64,000 bases of DNA from Paratinospora sagittata. Its lineage: Eukaryota; Streptophyta; Magnoliopsida; Ranunculales; Menispermaceae. Position 1 is the stretch's first letter. Each line of letters opens with the position of its first letter. The notes below the pieces were generated by a model. That model was not told the origin of the DNA, did not search any database, and saw nothing but the letters and a program-made list of their open reading frames with translations. Positions 45,661 to 57,158 of the stretch are shown in pieces. A program made the translations under genes and the position numbers. The DNA is taken from positions 31,634,821 through 31,698,820 of the forward strand of contig CM069590.1 of the NCBI GenBank assembly GCA_035771175.1. The letters run 5' to 3'.

Positions 45661-46560
45661 GATATTGCCAATGTTAGGGACTTTCCAGATGTGTTCCCTG
45701 CGGATCTTCCAGGATTACCACCGAAGCGAGAGATCGATTTCATTATTGAACTAGTCCCTGGCACGAAGCCTATCTCTATGGCACCATATAGAGTGGCGCC
45801 AGCCGAGTTGAGAGAGTTGCAGAAACAGCTCGAGGAGTTATTGGCTAAGGGCTTTATTTGCCAGAGCAGGTCACCCTGGGGAGCTCCAGTTCTTTTTGTG
45901 AAAAAGAAAGATGGGAGCTTGCGGTTGTGCATCGACTATCGCCAATTGAACAGGGTGACCATCAAGAACAAATATCCTCTCCCAAGGATTAATGACTTGT
46001 TTGATCAGTTGAGGGGAGCGAGGTATTTTTCAAAGATTGATTTGCGCTCCGGGTATCATCAGTTGAGGATCAGGGAGGAAGATGTGCCTAAGACAGCATT
46101 CAGAACCCGCAATGGACATTATAAGTTCCTTGTGATGCCATTTGGTGTGACTAATGCACCGGCGATGTTCATGGACCTGATGTAGAGGGTCTTTAGGCAG
46201 TATCTGGATAAGTTTGTCATCGTCTTCATTGATGACATATTGGTGTATTCCAAGACTCGGGCTGAGCATGAGGAACACCTTAGAGTGACCTTGCAAACTA
46301 TGAGAGAGCATAGGCTATATGCAAAGCTGAGCAAGTGCGAGTTTTGGATCACCGAAGTGAAGTTCTTAAGTCATGTGGTGAGTTCTGAGGGGATTTCAGT
46401 TGATCCGTCTAAGGTTGAAGCCATTATCAGTTGGCCTGGGCCTACCACAGTGACCGAGATCAGAAGCTTTCTTGGGTTAGCTGGTTACTATAGGAGATTC
46501 GTTCAGGGATTCTCCAAGATAGCTACGCCTATGACTAGGCTCACCCAGAAAGAGGGAGAA
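45661..46560 (+). pseudogene. Tekay reverse transcriptase (D1)
   Basis: Continuous with the protease in the frame 45376-46185: [20 protein letters not shown], the fingers [20 protein letters not shown], catalytic Asp in [12 protein letters not shown], the block [16 protein letters not shown] at 46183-46185 precedes the catalytic [12 protein letters not shown]; the rest ([15 protein letters not shown]) is open in 46240-46623. A deletion of about 25-30 bases at about 46552, visible against D2 at 61094, shifts the frame into RNase H. Confidence 0.95.
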
Positions 46561-47000
46561 TGCCTTTTTAGTGCTGAAGAAAAGATTGACAACTACGCCA
46601 GTGTTGATTTTGCCAGAGCCTGATCAGGAGTTGGTTATCTATACCGATGCCTCTCGCATCGGCTTGGGTTGCGTGTTGATGCAGAAGGATAGGGTCATTG
46701 CTTATGCATCGAGGCAGTTGAAGGTACATAAAAAGAACTACCCTGCTCATGACTTAGAACTGGCCGCAGTGGTTTTTGCTTTGAAGATTTGGAGGCATTA
46801 TCTCTATGGTGAGAGATTCACTTTGTATTCTGACCATAAGAGCCTCAAGTACTTGCTCTCTCAGAAAGAATTGAACATGAGGCAGAGAAGGGGGTTAGAG
46901 CTCCTCAAATACTATGATTTTACATTGGAATACCACCCAGGTAAAGCCAATGTAGTGGCTGATGCGTTGAGCAGGAAGCAGGTAGAGATAGTTATGGTAG
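46561..47000 (+). pseudogene. Tekay RNase H (D1)
   Basis: First part of the open frame 46571-48151. Catalytic residues are all visible: Asp in [12 protein letters not shown], Glu in [13 protein letters not shown], Asp in [11 protein letters not shown], Asp in [11 protein letters not shown]. The domain looks intact and only its link to RT is broken. Confidence 0.9.
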
Positions 47001-48151
47001 CACGCCAGATGTCTCACGAGTGGAGACTACTTGAGGCGGCTACGGTTATGAGTATATGTGCTACCCCTTCAGATCAGATTGTGATGTGTGCTCAAAAGAG
47101 AGCTCAGCCTACACAAGTCCAGGAGGTAATTGACCAACAAAGACTTGACGTTGATCATGAGATGTACAAGTCTTGGGCTGAGAACAGTGATTTTACTGAT
47201 TGGCACTTGTCATCTGATGGTGCCTTGAGATTTAGGGGACATTTATGGGTTCCCGCAGATCCACGACTCAGACAGAGTTTTCTCCAAGAGGCTCACAGAT
47301 CTCATTATGCTATTCATCCTGGCGGAACCAAGATGTATCATGATATGAAAAGAATGTATTGCTGGCCCGACATGAAGAGAGAGATAGCTCAGTTCATTCA
47401 GAGGTGTGAGATCTGTCAGAGAGTCAAAGCTGAGCATCAGAGGCCTAGAGGGCAGATGCAACCGCTTGCCATTCCTGAGTGGAAATGGGAACACGTCACT
47501 ATGGACTTTGTTGTGGGATTACCCAACACCCCGAGGAGACATAATGTTGTTTGGGTTATTATTGATCGCTTGACCAAGTCCGCTCACTTTCTACCGGTGA
47601 ACACTAGGGATTCTATGGGCAAACTGAGCAGACTCTATATGCGAGAGATAGTCAGATTACATGGAGTGCCAGTTTCGATTGTGTCAGATAGGGATCCGAG
47701 GTTTACATCGGTATTCTGGCAGGGGTTGCAGAGGCAGCTCGGCACTAGACTAGATCTCAGTACCGCTTTTCACCCCCAGACGGATGGCCAGTTTGAGAGG
47801 TTGATATCGATTTTAGAGGATATGCTTCGAGCTTGTGTCCTTGAGTCCAGTGGTAACTGGGAGGAGTACATACATCTGTGTGAGTTCGCGTACAACAACA
47901 GCTATCAGTCCAGTATTGGCATGGCTCTTTTTGAGGCATTGTATGGTCGACCCTGTAGATCTTCGATCTATTGGACGGAGGTAGGGGATGTTGCGGTGAT
48001 GGGCCCAGAGTTTGTACATGAACACACAGAGAAGATTAAGAGGATCAAGCATAATATGAAGGTAGCCCAAAATAGGCAGAAGAGTTACACTGATGCCAAG
48101 CGGAAGACCGTAGAGTTCGAGGTGGGTGACCAAGTTTTATTGAAGGTCTAA
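47001..48151 (+). pseudogene. Tekay integrase (D1)
   Basis: Same open frame as RNase H. Zinc finger [10 protein letters not shown] to CEICQRVK, core Asp in VTMDFVVGL, second Asp in [10 protein letters not shown], Glu in [15 protein letters not shown], then [11 protein letters not shown] and [12 protein letters not shown]. Ser before the Glu is replaced by Phe. TAA at 48149-48151 cuts the frame within the GPY/F block (QVLLKV), where D2 and E2 have Ser. Apart from that stop the enzyme looks complete. Confidence 0.9.
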
Positions 48152-48586
48152 CCTCAGAAGGGCCAAACTAGATTTGGGATGAAAGGCAAGCTCGTTCCGA
48201 GATTTATTGGGCCGTTCGAGGTTTTAGAACGAATTGGCCCCGTCGCTTACCGATTAGCCTTGCCACCTCAGTTAGCAGAAGTCCACAATGTCTTTCATGT
48301 GTCAATGTTGAGAGTGTACAAGAGTGATTTTGATCACGTCTTGGACTGGAGGAACATTGAACTGAGGCAGAATGAGACTTATGATGATGAACCTATTCAG
48401 ATACTTGACCGAAAGGTCCAGAAGTTACGTAACCGCGAGATTCCGATGGTTAAGGTGAGATGGCAGTTCCATGGCGAGGAGCAGGTTACTTGGGAGCGTG
48501 AGGACAACATGATGGAGCACTTTGCCGAGTTCATGGGCTTAGGTAATTTCTTAACCTTAAAACTTCGAGGACGAAGTTCATTCTAA
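48152..48586 (+). pseudogene. GPY/F block and chromodomain-like tail (D1)
   Basis: In phase with the integrase after the [39 protein letters not shown], then [20 protein letters not shown] and [15 protein letters not shown], the chromodomain-like tail. Ends with TAA at about 48586, a dozen bases before the 3' LTR. Confidence 0.85.
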
Positions 48587-48597
48587 GGTGGGTGTGA
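48585..48597 (+). other. Polypurine tract of D1
   Basis: AAGGTGGGTGTGA-type tract directly before the TGTGACGCCCC start of the 3' LTR; identical tract in D2 at about 62965-62977. Confidence 0.6.
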
Positions 48598-51482
48598 TGT
48601 GACGCCCCAAAAATTATTTCATCTAGCCCATAACCCAATTGCACTTTGCCCAAACTCTATGTGTTGCCTTGATATGGTTGGTGTTTGTTTGATGATTGTT
48701 TAATGTTTGTATAGTTGATGCTTGATAATGTATATAAATATGTGTATTATAAATTGTATATGGGTCATGTTAAATTAAAGTATAATGCATATGTTATTAT
48801 TTATGCATGGGTCCATTAAACCATGAATTGATATGGGTTAGGATTGATTGAATAAAAAGATAAATGAGAATGAAAATTTGGAGTATTAAACAGATTGGAC
48901 ATTTAAAATACATGGAAGCATGAGATTGGTTAAAGTACATGTGGTTGGTATGGGTAGTATGTGACCAACACATGTGAAGGTTGGTGCATGAAAGTAGACA
49001 AGTGTCCCATGCCCACTTCTCTTCTCCAAGAATGTGCTAGAAAGTGAGGTGAGTGGAGGGAATCCAAGAATGTGCTAGAAAGTGAGGTGAGTGGAGAGAA
49101 AGGAAAAAAATAAAAGAGAAGAAGAGAAAGGAAAGAAGAAGAGAAAGAAAGAGGGAGTTGCAGGAGGAAAATCTCTGCAACGTTTTCATTAAAGAGCTGG
49201 ATCTTCGAGATATATAGACAGATTAAGCTCAAAGTGCGTCAGCAAGTTCGTAGCTTATGGTTCCGCATTCTGAACGGTGGAGATCTTGATTTGAGGTTTT
49301 TTTTAAGAGATCTAACCTCTCAAACCAAACTGGTCGAAAAGTCTGGATTTCTCGCGCCATTTCGCTCAAACTTATAGATCTCCTCAATCTACCGTTGGAT
49401 GGATATCAAATTTGGGTATGTAGTTTAAAACCGATATTTCTGCATTATGAACGGTTGAGAACTTGATTATAGGTTTCATCTAAGAGATATAATCTCTCAA
49501 ACAAAGCTGGTCGAAAAGTCTAGATTTCTCGCGCCATTTCGCTCAAACTTATAGATCTCCTCACTCTTTCGTTGGATGGATATCAAATTTTGGTATGTAG
49601 TTGACAACTGATATTTCTGCATTTGGAATGGTGGAGATGTTTATGAGTTAAGTATGTTGTGTGATATAGTCATCTGAGTTTGAGTATTTGCAGCAGAAAA
49701 GGAGAAATTGTTTGATTAAAGACTTGTTCATCAAAAATACTTATCGTTTCGGTCCACCTTTGGATTTGGCTGATATTTGGACAGAAGGTTTGTTTCTTCA
49801 CATACTTCAATCAGTACGGTTGATTTTGTGATTACATATTTCTGTTGGTAGATTGATACATCTGAACAGAATATTAAATGAAGAATTGGTAGGGTTGCTT
49901 GTATTAGACCCAAATTTAGAATATGAACTTAGACCTTTCCAAATAGCTTGCATGTCATCTATGTTGACCTAGTTTCCATTGTTGATGAATCCATGATGCG
50001 AAATTAGTGATATACATGGCCGAACATGGTGACCTCGTGTAAATCGACAATATGGCCTAAGTATGGAAAATTTCATATTTTAGGGCTTTTGATGCTTTTG
50101 GCCTAGAATCATTGAATTGATGCAACTTATGTTTAATTAAGCATCATTAGGGTTGATTATGCTACTGATTTGTTGGTTGTGACCATATCATGGGTTAGGC
50201 CTACTTGTGATCAAGTGACCCAATTTGGGCATGTTTGTGCCTAAGGAATTGAAAATCAGTATTTTTGATTAATAGAATGGTTTCTGTATGAGAACTATGC
50301 ATTAGAGGTCTAAATCATGTGATTTGAGTTGGATGATGGGATTAGATGGGATTTAGGCCTATTGTCTATATGTAGGCTGATTTAGGGTTGATGTGTAATG
50401 TCTATGTGATTGAGCATAGAAATTGATGTATGGTAAGATATTGATGTATGTTTCAGGATCTTGATTGGGTTGATTCGGTTTGGTGGTCGTGTGTGGTTAA
50501 ATACTCTCGCGAGGCTTGGTTGTGAGTAGACTTCATTTATGATTATATCATTTATGTCATCATATCACTTATATATATTGTATGTTGAAAGCATGTATGT
50601 GTTCTAATGTTTTGAATGATCCATTGATTTGAGAAAACCTTATGACTTTGGTTGGGCCATCTATCTGGCTAATAGGGGGACTTAACCTTGTCATAGGAGG
50701 GTTTTAGGAAAGGAAATGATTGGGGTCAACGGTACGGTGAAATAGACGTGCACTAGTAACCCAATGCATGTGGAATGTGGATCCAAATTGATAAGCTTTT
50801 ACTTGCATCGAACTTATTATAAATGTTTGATATCTATATGTTATGAGCTTTTAATCAGGCTACACATTGATATGCATACATGGTATTTATTGATGAGTAT
50901 TGATAGCATATTTGAATTCTATTCACTGGGCACCGTTGGCTCACCCTCATTTTCCTCTTTCAGGTCCTTCTGTCCCGAATAAGGGCAAAGGAGTAGTCAT
51001 ATCTTGAGGGCCTTTCCTGCGAGAAAATCCAAGGCCTCAATGTGAGTTGAGAAGCATTTTGATTGAACTGTGTTTTTAATTATGAAGTATTATATTTTGG
51101 ATTATGTAATTATAACACTTACCACATTGTAGTATGGGTGAGTTGGGACTTGTTAGATAGACCATGTGGGCATATGGTGGTTTTTATTTGTACCACAATT
51201 TTGGACTTTATGTCTATGTCAATTTTAATAGACTGTAGGGATTATGATTTTATTTATGGTTCATTTTTATGGATTATCTCTTGTCTTTGATGTTTAATAC
51301 AGTGGGTAGTTTTGTTTAGTACCTTTTGATATTATGTCGTTGTTTGAGATAAGGCTCGTAGGGTCTCAACCACCTCACGGGAGTTGAGGAGTGGTCGGAG
51401 ATGCCTATGTCGGGCGTCCCGCCCCGGCATTCCGCACGCCATTCCCTGCGGGGTTGGTGGTCCGAGGTGCGGGGTCGCCACA
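48598..51482 (+). repeat. 3' LTR of D1
   Basis: TGTGACGCCCC to GTCGCCACA. Contains two tandem copies of a 177-bp unit (49265-49441 and 49442-49618); the 5' LTR has one. Small open frames inside are accidental. Confidence 0.95.
49265..49618 (+). repeat. 177-bp tandem duplication in the D1 3' LTR
   Basis: Each unit begins GCATT(C/A)TGAACGGT and runs through TCTCGCGCCATTTCG and GTTGGATGGATATCAAATTT. The corresponding single unit of the 5' LTR is at 41655-41831. Confidence 0.85.
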
Positions 51483-51487
51483 CATGC

Positions 51488-52640
51488 AGTCCTTGCCTTC
51501 ATCGAGTTCTACTCCATCACCACATGATGGTCTTATAAAAGATATTCAGGAAAGCATGCAACAGCTTAAGGTAATCCCGAAAGCCTTTGTTGCTTCTGTT
51601 AAACAAAAATCGCCAGGTTCTCAACAACCTCAAGCCATACATCTAGCTCCACAAAGTCACACAATGTCAGCCACGTCAAGTCGTGCTGCTAGTGTTATAA
51701 CTGAAGAAGCTTTGAAGAAGATTCTTGAAGAAATTCAAAGCTTAAGAGGTAAAATGGTTGAATCCTCTAAAGATGTTTCCATCTCTGACTCACAAATAGT
51801 TTTGGATGCTATTTTGGATCAAGTCTCGAGCAAAACAACTTTTGATCCAATGTTGCAGGCCATCTCTAGTTTGAAAGAGAATTTAGATATTGCAAGGCCC
51901 ACACAAACAAAGGATATCAGATTAACCAAGATTCTCAACTTGGTTACTCATGCTGCCAAAAAGCTTAACAATTTGGAGAACAAGATGCCTCTTCCTTGCC
52001 ACAAGCAATATGGATCTGTCATACACTGCCATCACAGCTGCAGATCGAGTAGAAGGAGTAGTAAGCTTTTTTGAAGACTTCTTCAAGGAAATGAACAATA
52101 GGAAACATTTTACTGTTTGGTATATTGCCTCAAGTATGAAACGTTTTGGATTGCTCTTTCATTTGTCGGAGAAGAAAGGTGTAAAGGTTCCACTAGCACC
52201 AAGAGCTCTAGCCTTCACTCGTTCACAAGGATAGAATGAGCCTGACAGACTTCTTGGAATTTTAGAATGTGAAGAAGAAGAAGCATCCGATTAAAAGCCA
52301 CTCCATAGAATCAAAAGAAGAGTGTTTCCACCCCCGGATCCCTCATCAGAGATTTTCCCAGATCCCAAACTCAAGCGACCAATCATGCCACAATTTAAAG
52401 ATTACAAACTTTCTCCTGATTTTGCTCACGACCCTGCGGAGCGAAAAAATAAAGGCTTCAAACCTAGTCCACCTCTTGATCCATTTAAATTTGGTGTTTC
52501 CAAGCATGCCCACAAAAAATTCATTGAAAAATCTAGGCAGACTGTTGTAATTGACAATTTTGTCAAAAGTTTGAGAAAAAAGTCAAGTGGTTTCTCAACG
52601 CCAAGTGTGCCTAGGAAACCCAAGCAATCTGAACAAAGTG
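51488..52640 (+). pseudogene. Sirevirus post-pol ORF (B3), part after Tekay D1
   Basis: The reading frame of 40789-40987 resumes here in phase when D1 and one CATGC copy are set aside. Open to 52074 with helical segments (SSKDVSISDSQIVLDAILDQ, KDIRLTKILNLVTHAAKKL); then a shift to 51950-52234 (FFEDFFKEMNNRKHF) and to 52322-52654, a Pro/Lys-rich end (FKPSPPLDPFKFGVSKHAHK). It is cut at about 52648. Function unknown; the C-terminal part of B1 differs, so this end may be lineage-specific. Confidence 0.65.
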
Positions 52641-52648
52641 GGCCAACT

Positions 52649-53319
52649 TTGTGAAGACGTGTGATCGTTGCTAACGTATGGGTACCATTTCGAGGAGACA
52701 TGAGCTATCCTTAACCAATACCATGGAGGTTGAGTTTTTTTATGTGTGGGGCATTGATTTCATGGCCCCATTTCCGTCTTCATGTGGGAAATCATACATC
52801 CTTCCTGCGGTTGACTATGTGTCCAAGTGGGTTGAAGCGATTGCTACACCTACCAATGATGCGAGAGTTGTGGTAAAAGTTTTGCAAAAGAATATCTTCA
52901 CTAGATTTGGTACCCTTCGAGCTATCATAAGTGATGAGGGTTCCCACTTTTGCAACAGCCTCTTTACTTCGCTACTTGCTAAATATGGTGTGAAACACAA
53001 GAAAACACTTGCTTACCACCCTCAATCCAATGGGCAAGCCGAAATAAGCAACCGGGAAGTAAAACAAATTTTGGAGAAGACGGTGAATGTCAGAAGAAAA
53101 GATTGGGCACTTAAGCTTGAGGATGGTTTATGGGCATATAGGACTGCATTTAAGACACCCATAGGGATGTCTCCCTATCGCCTTGTTTTTGGGAAGAGTT
53201 GCCACTTACCAGTGGAGTTAGAGCATCGAGCTTATTGGGCAGTTACAAAGCTGAATTTTGACTTGCGAGCCTCCGGAGAGCAACGTTTGTTACAACTTAT
53301 GGAGATGGAAGAGTTCTGA
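52649..53319 (+). pseudogene. Athila-type integrase core, well preserved
   Basis: A TAA at about 52671 separates the zinc-finger end (KTCDRC) from the open frame 52678-53319. All three core acids are present: Asp in WGIDFMAPF, Asp in IISDEGSHF, Glu in [14 protein letters not shown]. Then [21 protein letters not shown] and [17 protein letters not shown]. The frame ends with TGA at 53317-53319, within the QLMEMEEF block. The copy at 6871-7870 has more lesions. 5' pol is missing, so the element cannot function by itself. Confidence 0.9.
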
Positions 53320-53616
53320 AACAATGCTTATGAGACTGCCAAGCTATACAAGGAGAGAACCAAACAATGGCATGATAAGCTGATTTTGAAGCGGGATCTT
53401 TTATTCAATTCTAAATTAAAACTCTTTCCGGGCAAGTTAAAATCTAGGTGGTCGGGCCCTTTTGTTGTAGAGAAAGTTTGGCCTTACGGTGCAGTAGAGC
53501 TAAAAAGTACTGATGGGTCATCTCTTAAAGTGAATGGGCAGAGATTGAAGCATTATTATGGGCATGAGGAAAGGCGCGACGAGCACCTCACCTTGTGGAG
53601 CCATGAGAAGAGATGA
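53320..53616 (+). pseudogene. Athila-type integrase C-terminal tail
   Basis: In phase with the core: [66 protein letters not shown] few residues normally found between KRDL and LFNS are deleted. TGA at 53614-53616 ends the polyprotein. Confidence 0.8.
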
Positions 53617-54692
53617 AGAAGTCGGGCTGAGGACTTAAAACTAAGCGTTTTATGGGAAGCAACCCATCGGTTTAATTTGGAGTTTTCCTTAGTTTTGCAC
53701 TCATTCATTCCTTTATTCATTCTTAGCATGCCATTCAATTTTTGTTATTAGTATTTTTCTCCCCCTTGTCTTTATTTTAAACAGTGGAATCCATTTTTGT
53801 AGGATTTTGCAAAACACTGGACGAAGTGAAAGATGAGGAGCGTCTCAAAACACTCATTTGATCATTGAGGAAAATGATACATTTCAATTTTTTTTGGGGG
53901 CGGGGGGGGGGGGGGGGGGTTGATTGAGTTGTGGAAGTTGTTTTTGAAAAAAAAATAAAAAAAATAAAAAAAGAGAGAAACCAAGGAAAGAGGTGCCTGT
54001 GGGCGCTGCAGCGCCAGAGCACCCAGACTACAACAAGAAAAAAGAACACCTCGGGGTGCTGCGGCGCTAGTCCCCCAAGCGCAGCAGTGCCTGGGCTGTA
54101 TTAAAAAAAATATAAATGAAAAAGAAATGGTTCTTCTCTTTTAAGAAGAACCATTTCTTCCTTTCTCTTCCAACCGACGAACTGGAACCTCAACATCTAC
54201 CCCATCTTCATCTCTTTCTCTTCAATCTTTCCTCTCCTTCTTGCATAAATCTTGCAATTTCTCCCAATCTCTAAGCATTTCTACTCTCCTCAACCTCATT
54301 GCATTCAATTTCAGGAAGTGAAAGAGCAAACAATGTGGTGAGCTAGGGCATCACCAAGCGTTGGGTTTTTGTGCAAATCTTTCTCAATGTAAGTAAAAGC
54401 TGGAGTTATATTGCATTCAACTCTTTCTTTTTGAGAGTTGATTTTGCATGAAATGAGTTAGAAGTGATACACTATGGAGCACGTTGGGTGTCTTGTTGGC
54501 TGAAAATTTTGGTGATTTGGAATGTGAACAATTGGGAGTGTTGGTGAAGAACATTTAACTGAGCTTTGTCTTCAAATTGTGTAGTGGTGGTTGAGATATT
54601 TGTTTTAAATTTTTTTTTTTTTGAGAAATTGGAAGTTGGTATTTTGTTGAGTATTGAATTGATTGGGGTCTTGAAATTGGAGTTGTGTGAGC
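53617..54692 (+). other. Spacer between pol and post-pol ORF (Athila-type B)
   Basis: No gene seen. Holds an 18-G run at 53902-53919, poly-A tracts, and a GC-rich palindrome cluster at about 53999-54095 (GGCGCTGCAGCGCC and relatives). Minus-strand open frames here result from low complexity. Confidence 0.55.
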
Positions 54693-55538
54693 ATGACACC
54701 CAAAAGAAGTAGGGCTTCGTCTTCTCAAGAATTTGATCGAACCCGGCTCAAGAGCTATGAAGTGTCCGAGCATTATAATACCAATGTGATAAAAAGGAGT
54801 CTTGTAAAGGAAAGAGGTCTTGTCGTGTCTCCGGTCGCCAATCCTAAAATATTTCGCATGATCGCATCACGAAATTGGCAGAACTTCGTGAAACCCCCTC
54901 CACATGCATTTCTTTCCGTAGTCAGAGAATTTTATGCAAATACTCTAAAAAGGGATGGCTTTCAAGTTTTTGTGCGTGGGAAACAAGTATCATTTGATAG
55001 GGCAACGATCAATGCACTTTATGGGTTGCAAAACATTGAACTTGATGGATACTCAAAATACTTGTCTGAAGGGGTCAACACGGATGAGATGGTCAATACT
55101 TTGTGCAGCTCAGGAACGTAGTGGAAGTATTCAAGAAACGTGCCATCTTCTTTTCCTAAGAACAGCTTGGACCGGGTTGGCAATGCATGGTATCAATTCT
55201 TGAGTGCTTGGATGATGCCGGGAGAGTTTAAGACTGAATTCACAATGGACCGAGCGATATTACTATATGCCATCATGACAGGAAAGTCGATTGATGTGGA
55301 GTAGGTGATCCAAGATTCAATCATATATAGTATAAAACCTGCTACCACTGGCGGTCTTACTCATCCATCATTGATCACCGCGTTATGTAGTAACGCGGGA
55401 GTAGCTTGGAGTTCTTCATCATTAGTACAAATGTTCAACTCACGTGGAATCAATTCCAGAACTAATGCCATCCAATTTTCTCCACCACCCTCAATTCAAC
55501 AAGCCTCAACCCGATTAAGAACAAGAAGAAGAGGATGA
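54693..55538 (+). pseudogene. Athila-type post-pol (env-like) ORF, putative plant transposon protein domain
   Basis: One frame of 281 codons from ATG 54693 (MTPKRSRASSS) to the stop at 55536-55538, broken only by TAG at 55119-55121 and 55302-55304. Contains NWQNFVKPPPHAFLSVVREF, the block VFVRGKQVSFDRATINALYG, WYQFLSAWMMPGEF and SSLVQMFNSRGINSRTNAI, with a basic end. The W...REFYAN...V.FD...INALYG pattern resembles the Sirevirus ORFs at 18770 and 39444. No signal peptide or membrane span is seen, so an envelope role is not supported. The inverted fragment at 15121-15415 is the same family. Confidence 0.8.
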
Positions 55539-55661
55539 TGAATGAAGCTTCGTAGGGGAGTTTTTTTTACACCGTCTCATTTATCTTTCTATGTCCTTTA
55601 TATTTATATGCATCTATCATCACTGAGGACAATGTTGTGTTTAAGTTTTGGGGGGGGGGGG
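55539..55661 (+). other. 3' untranslated region and 12-G polypurine tract (Athila-type B)
   Basis: Contains the ACTGAGGACAATGTTGTG block shared with 8510-8525 and, inverted, 15025-15045, then 12 G at 55650-55661. Confidence 0.65.
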
Positions 55662-57158
55662 TAAATTTGAAACTTTTTGTTAATTTTGTTCTTTTATCAT
55701 GGCATGAATAATTGTCTTGTTAGTATAGCATGTATAGATTAGATTAGGCTAAATATTCACATTCGTGTACAACTTTGAACTCAATTAGATATACTTATGG
55801 CGGGCTTGTGATGAGAAAACTTTGGTGAGGCAGGAACTATAGGAGAATGTAGAGAGTATTTTTGTGTCTGTGTGCTTGATCTACATGCAATGCCTATTTG
55901 AAATTTATGTTGGCTTATGAGTCTGCAATCATGATCATGAATGCCACTTCTATGTTTAAATTGAGATTATGTAAATAAGCACTCTTTCGATCTCAAATTG
56001 TTTTTCAAAACTTGACTTTAGAACTTGTTGGATCTCTTCTTATGGCGAAATCATAGGAATCACACCATGAGAGACATGATTTAGGCCATTTTTGGAATAG
56101 TTTGAGCCATAAAGCCTATCCAATTATGCATTGTCTCTAGTCACCCAGTTTTGAGCCTTTTATCTTGTTTCTTGTCACCCAAACATTAGAAGACAAGGGC
56201 TTTATTTGTTCTCTCTTGTTTTCACCCTTGTGCCCTTAACACTTTGAGAAATGCATTATAATGGAGTTTGGGGTATTTTCATGGGAAAGTATATGAAAAA
56301 TGGGCTATAAATGTGAATGCCATGCGAAGATGATAAAAGAGATTCAAAATGAGTTTTCTTATTAAAAAAAAAATGGAAAACAAAAAAAATAGAAGAAAAG
56401 AAAAGTGAAAACATAATTGTCTTCATCAATGAATAAATGAACAAGTTTGGGAGTGTAGTTGGGGTAAGATGCATGAAAAATATTGGTTGGGTAATGTTTG
56501 GTTTTGGTTCATGAGTAAGGCATGAGATGTGTGCAATACTTCTTGATGTAACAAAGATGTTTTTGGGGGCATTGAGCTTCATTTCTTTTTATCCATTTTG
56601 ACATACCCTTAGCCCTGGCCTTACATTACAAGCTTTACGAAGACCTATTGATCTTGATTGGTGTGAATCTTACATTAGTGGACAAAAGGGTGAAAAACAA
56701 GCATATTAAGTCTTGTTTTGTTTCATTGAGATCAAATTTTCTTTCTTGTTTGCATGATTTATATGATTTATGAGTGGTCATGTGTTTGAGTTGTATGCTT
56801 GTTTGCCAACTAAGATGATGATGAAAGCACGTCTTGTAGGTTGAAATTCTAGACATCATTAAACTCTTGCAATTTTCGTAAATGTGAATGTCTTGCCAAT
56901 GAAATTTTTTGAGGCCATTGCACTATGGAGTAGGGGTCGAAATTCAGTCTCTTGTTGTGCTAGAATGTGAATCTTAGGTTCTTTTGTTAGGTTTAGTTGT
57001 GTAGATATTATTTTGTTTTGTTGGTTCTCCCTTTGCTCGAGACGCTCAAAGTCCTAAGTTTAGGGGTATTTGATGAGTTTAGTTTTGTAGGAATTTCATT
57101 AGGTTTGTAGATATATCTTACTAATTTCTAGGTATTTTGGCTTAATTTGCACATTTAG

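Larger units (their letters stand above)
40988..51482 (+). mobile_element. Tekay-type chromovirus D1, nearly full length (10.5 kb)
   Basis: Two LTRs (2676 and 2885 bp), target duplication CATGC at 40983-40987 and 51483-51487, PBS at 43666, gag, protease, RT, RNase H, integrase and chromodomain-like tail in the order of Ty3/Gypsy. Only a few lesions: TAG at 44442, 45370 and 46183, a frameshift near 44530, a deletion near 46552 and TAA at 48149. The LTRs are close in sequence apart from one duplication and one deletion, so this is the youngest large insertion in the window. Confidence 0.95.
35337..52648 (+). mobile_element. Sirevirus-like element B3 (gag and post-pol ORF only), host of two insertions
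   Basis: Begins with a PBS, then gag, a noncoding stretch and a long post-pol ORF, with no protease, integrase, RT or RNase H between 38460 and 39130. A solo LTR (35424-37406) and Tekay D1 (40988-51482) are nested in it. It is cut at about 52648 by an Athila integrase; no 3' LTR is seen. Without the insertions the remnant is about 4.8 kb. Confidence 0.75.

Noticed and set aside
53777..54049. 90-aa minus-strand frame rich in Phe and Pro
   Set aside because: Produced by poly-A and poly-G tracts of the Athila spacer.
56256..56582. 108-aa minus-strand frame in the Athila LTR
   Set aside because: Low-complexity Phe/Ser/Lys sequence from A-rich tracts, not shared with the LTR at 8545-9590.
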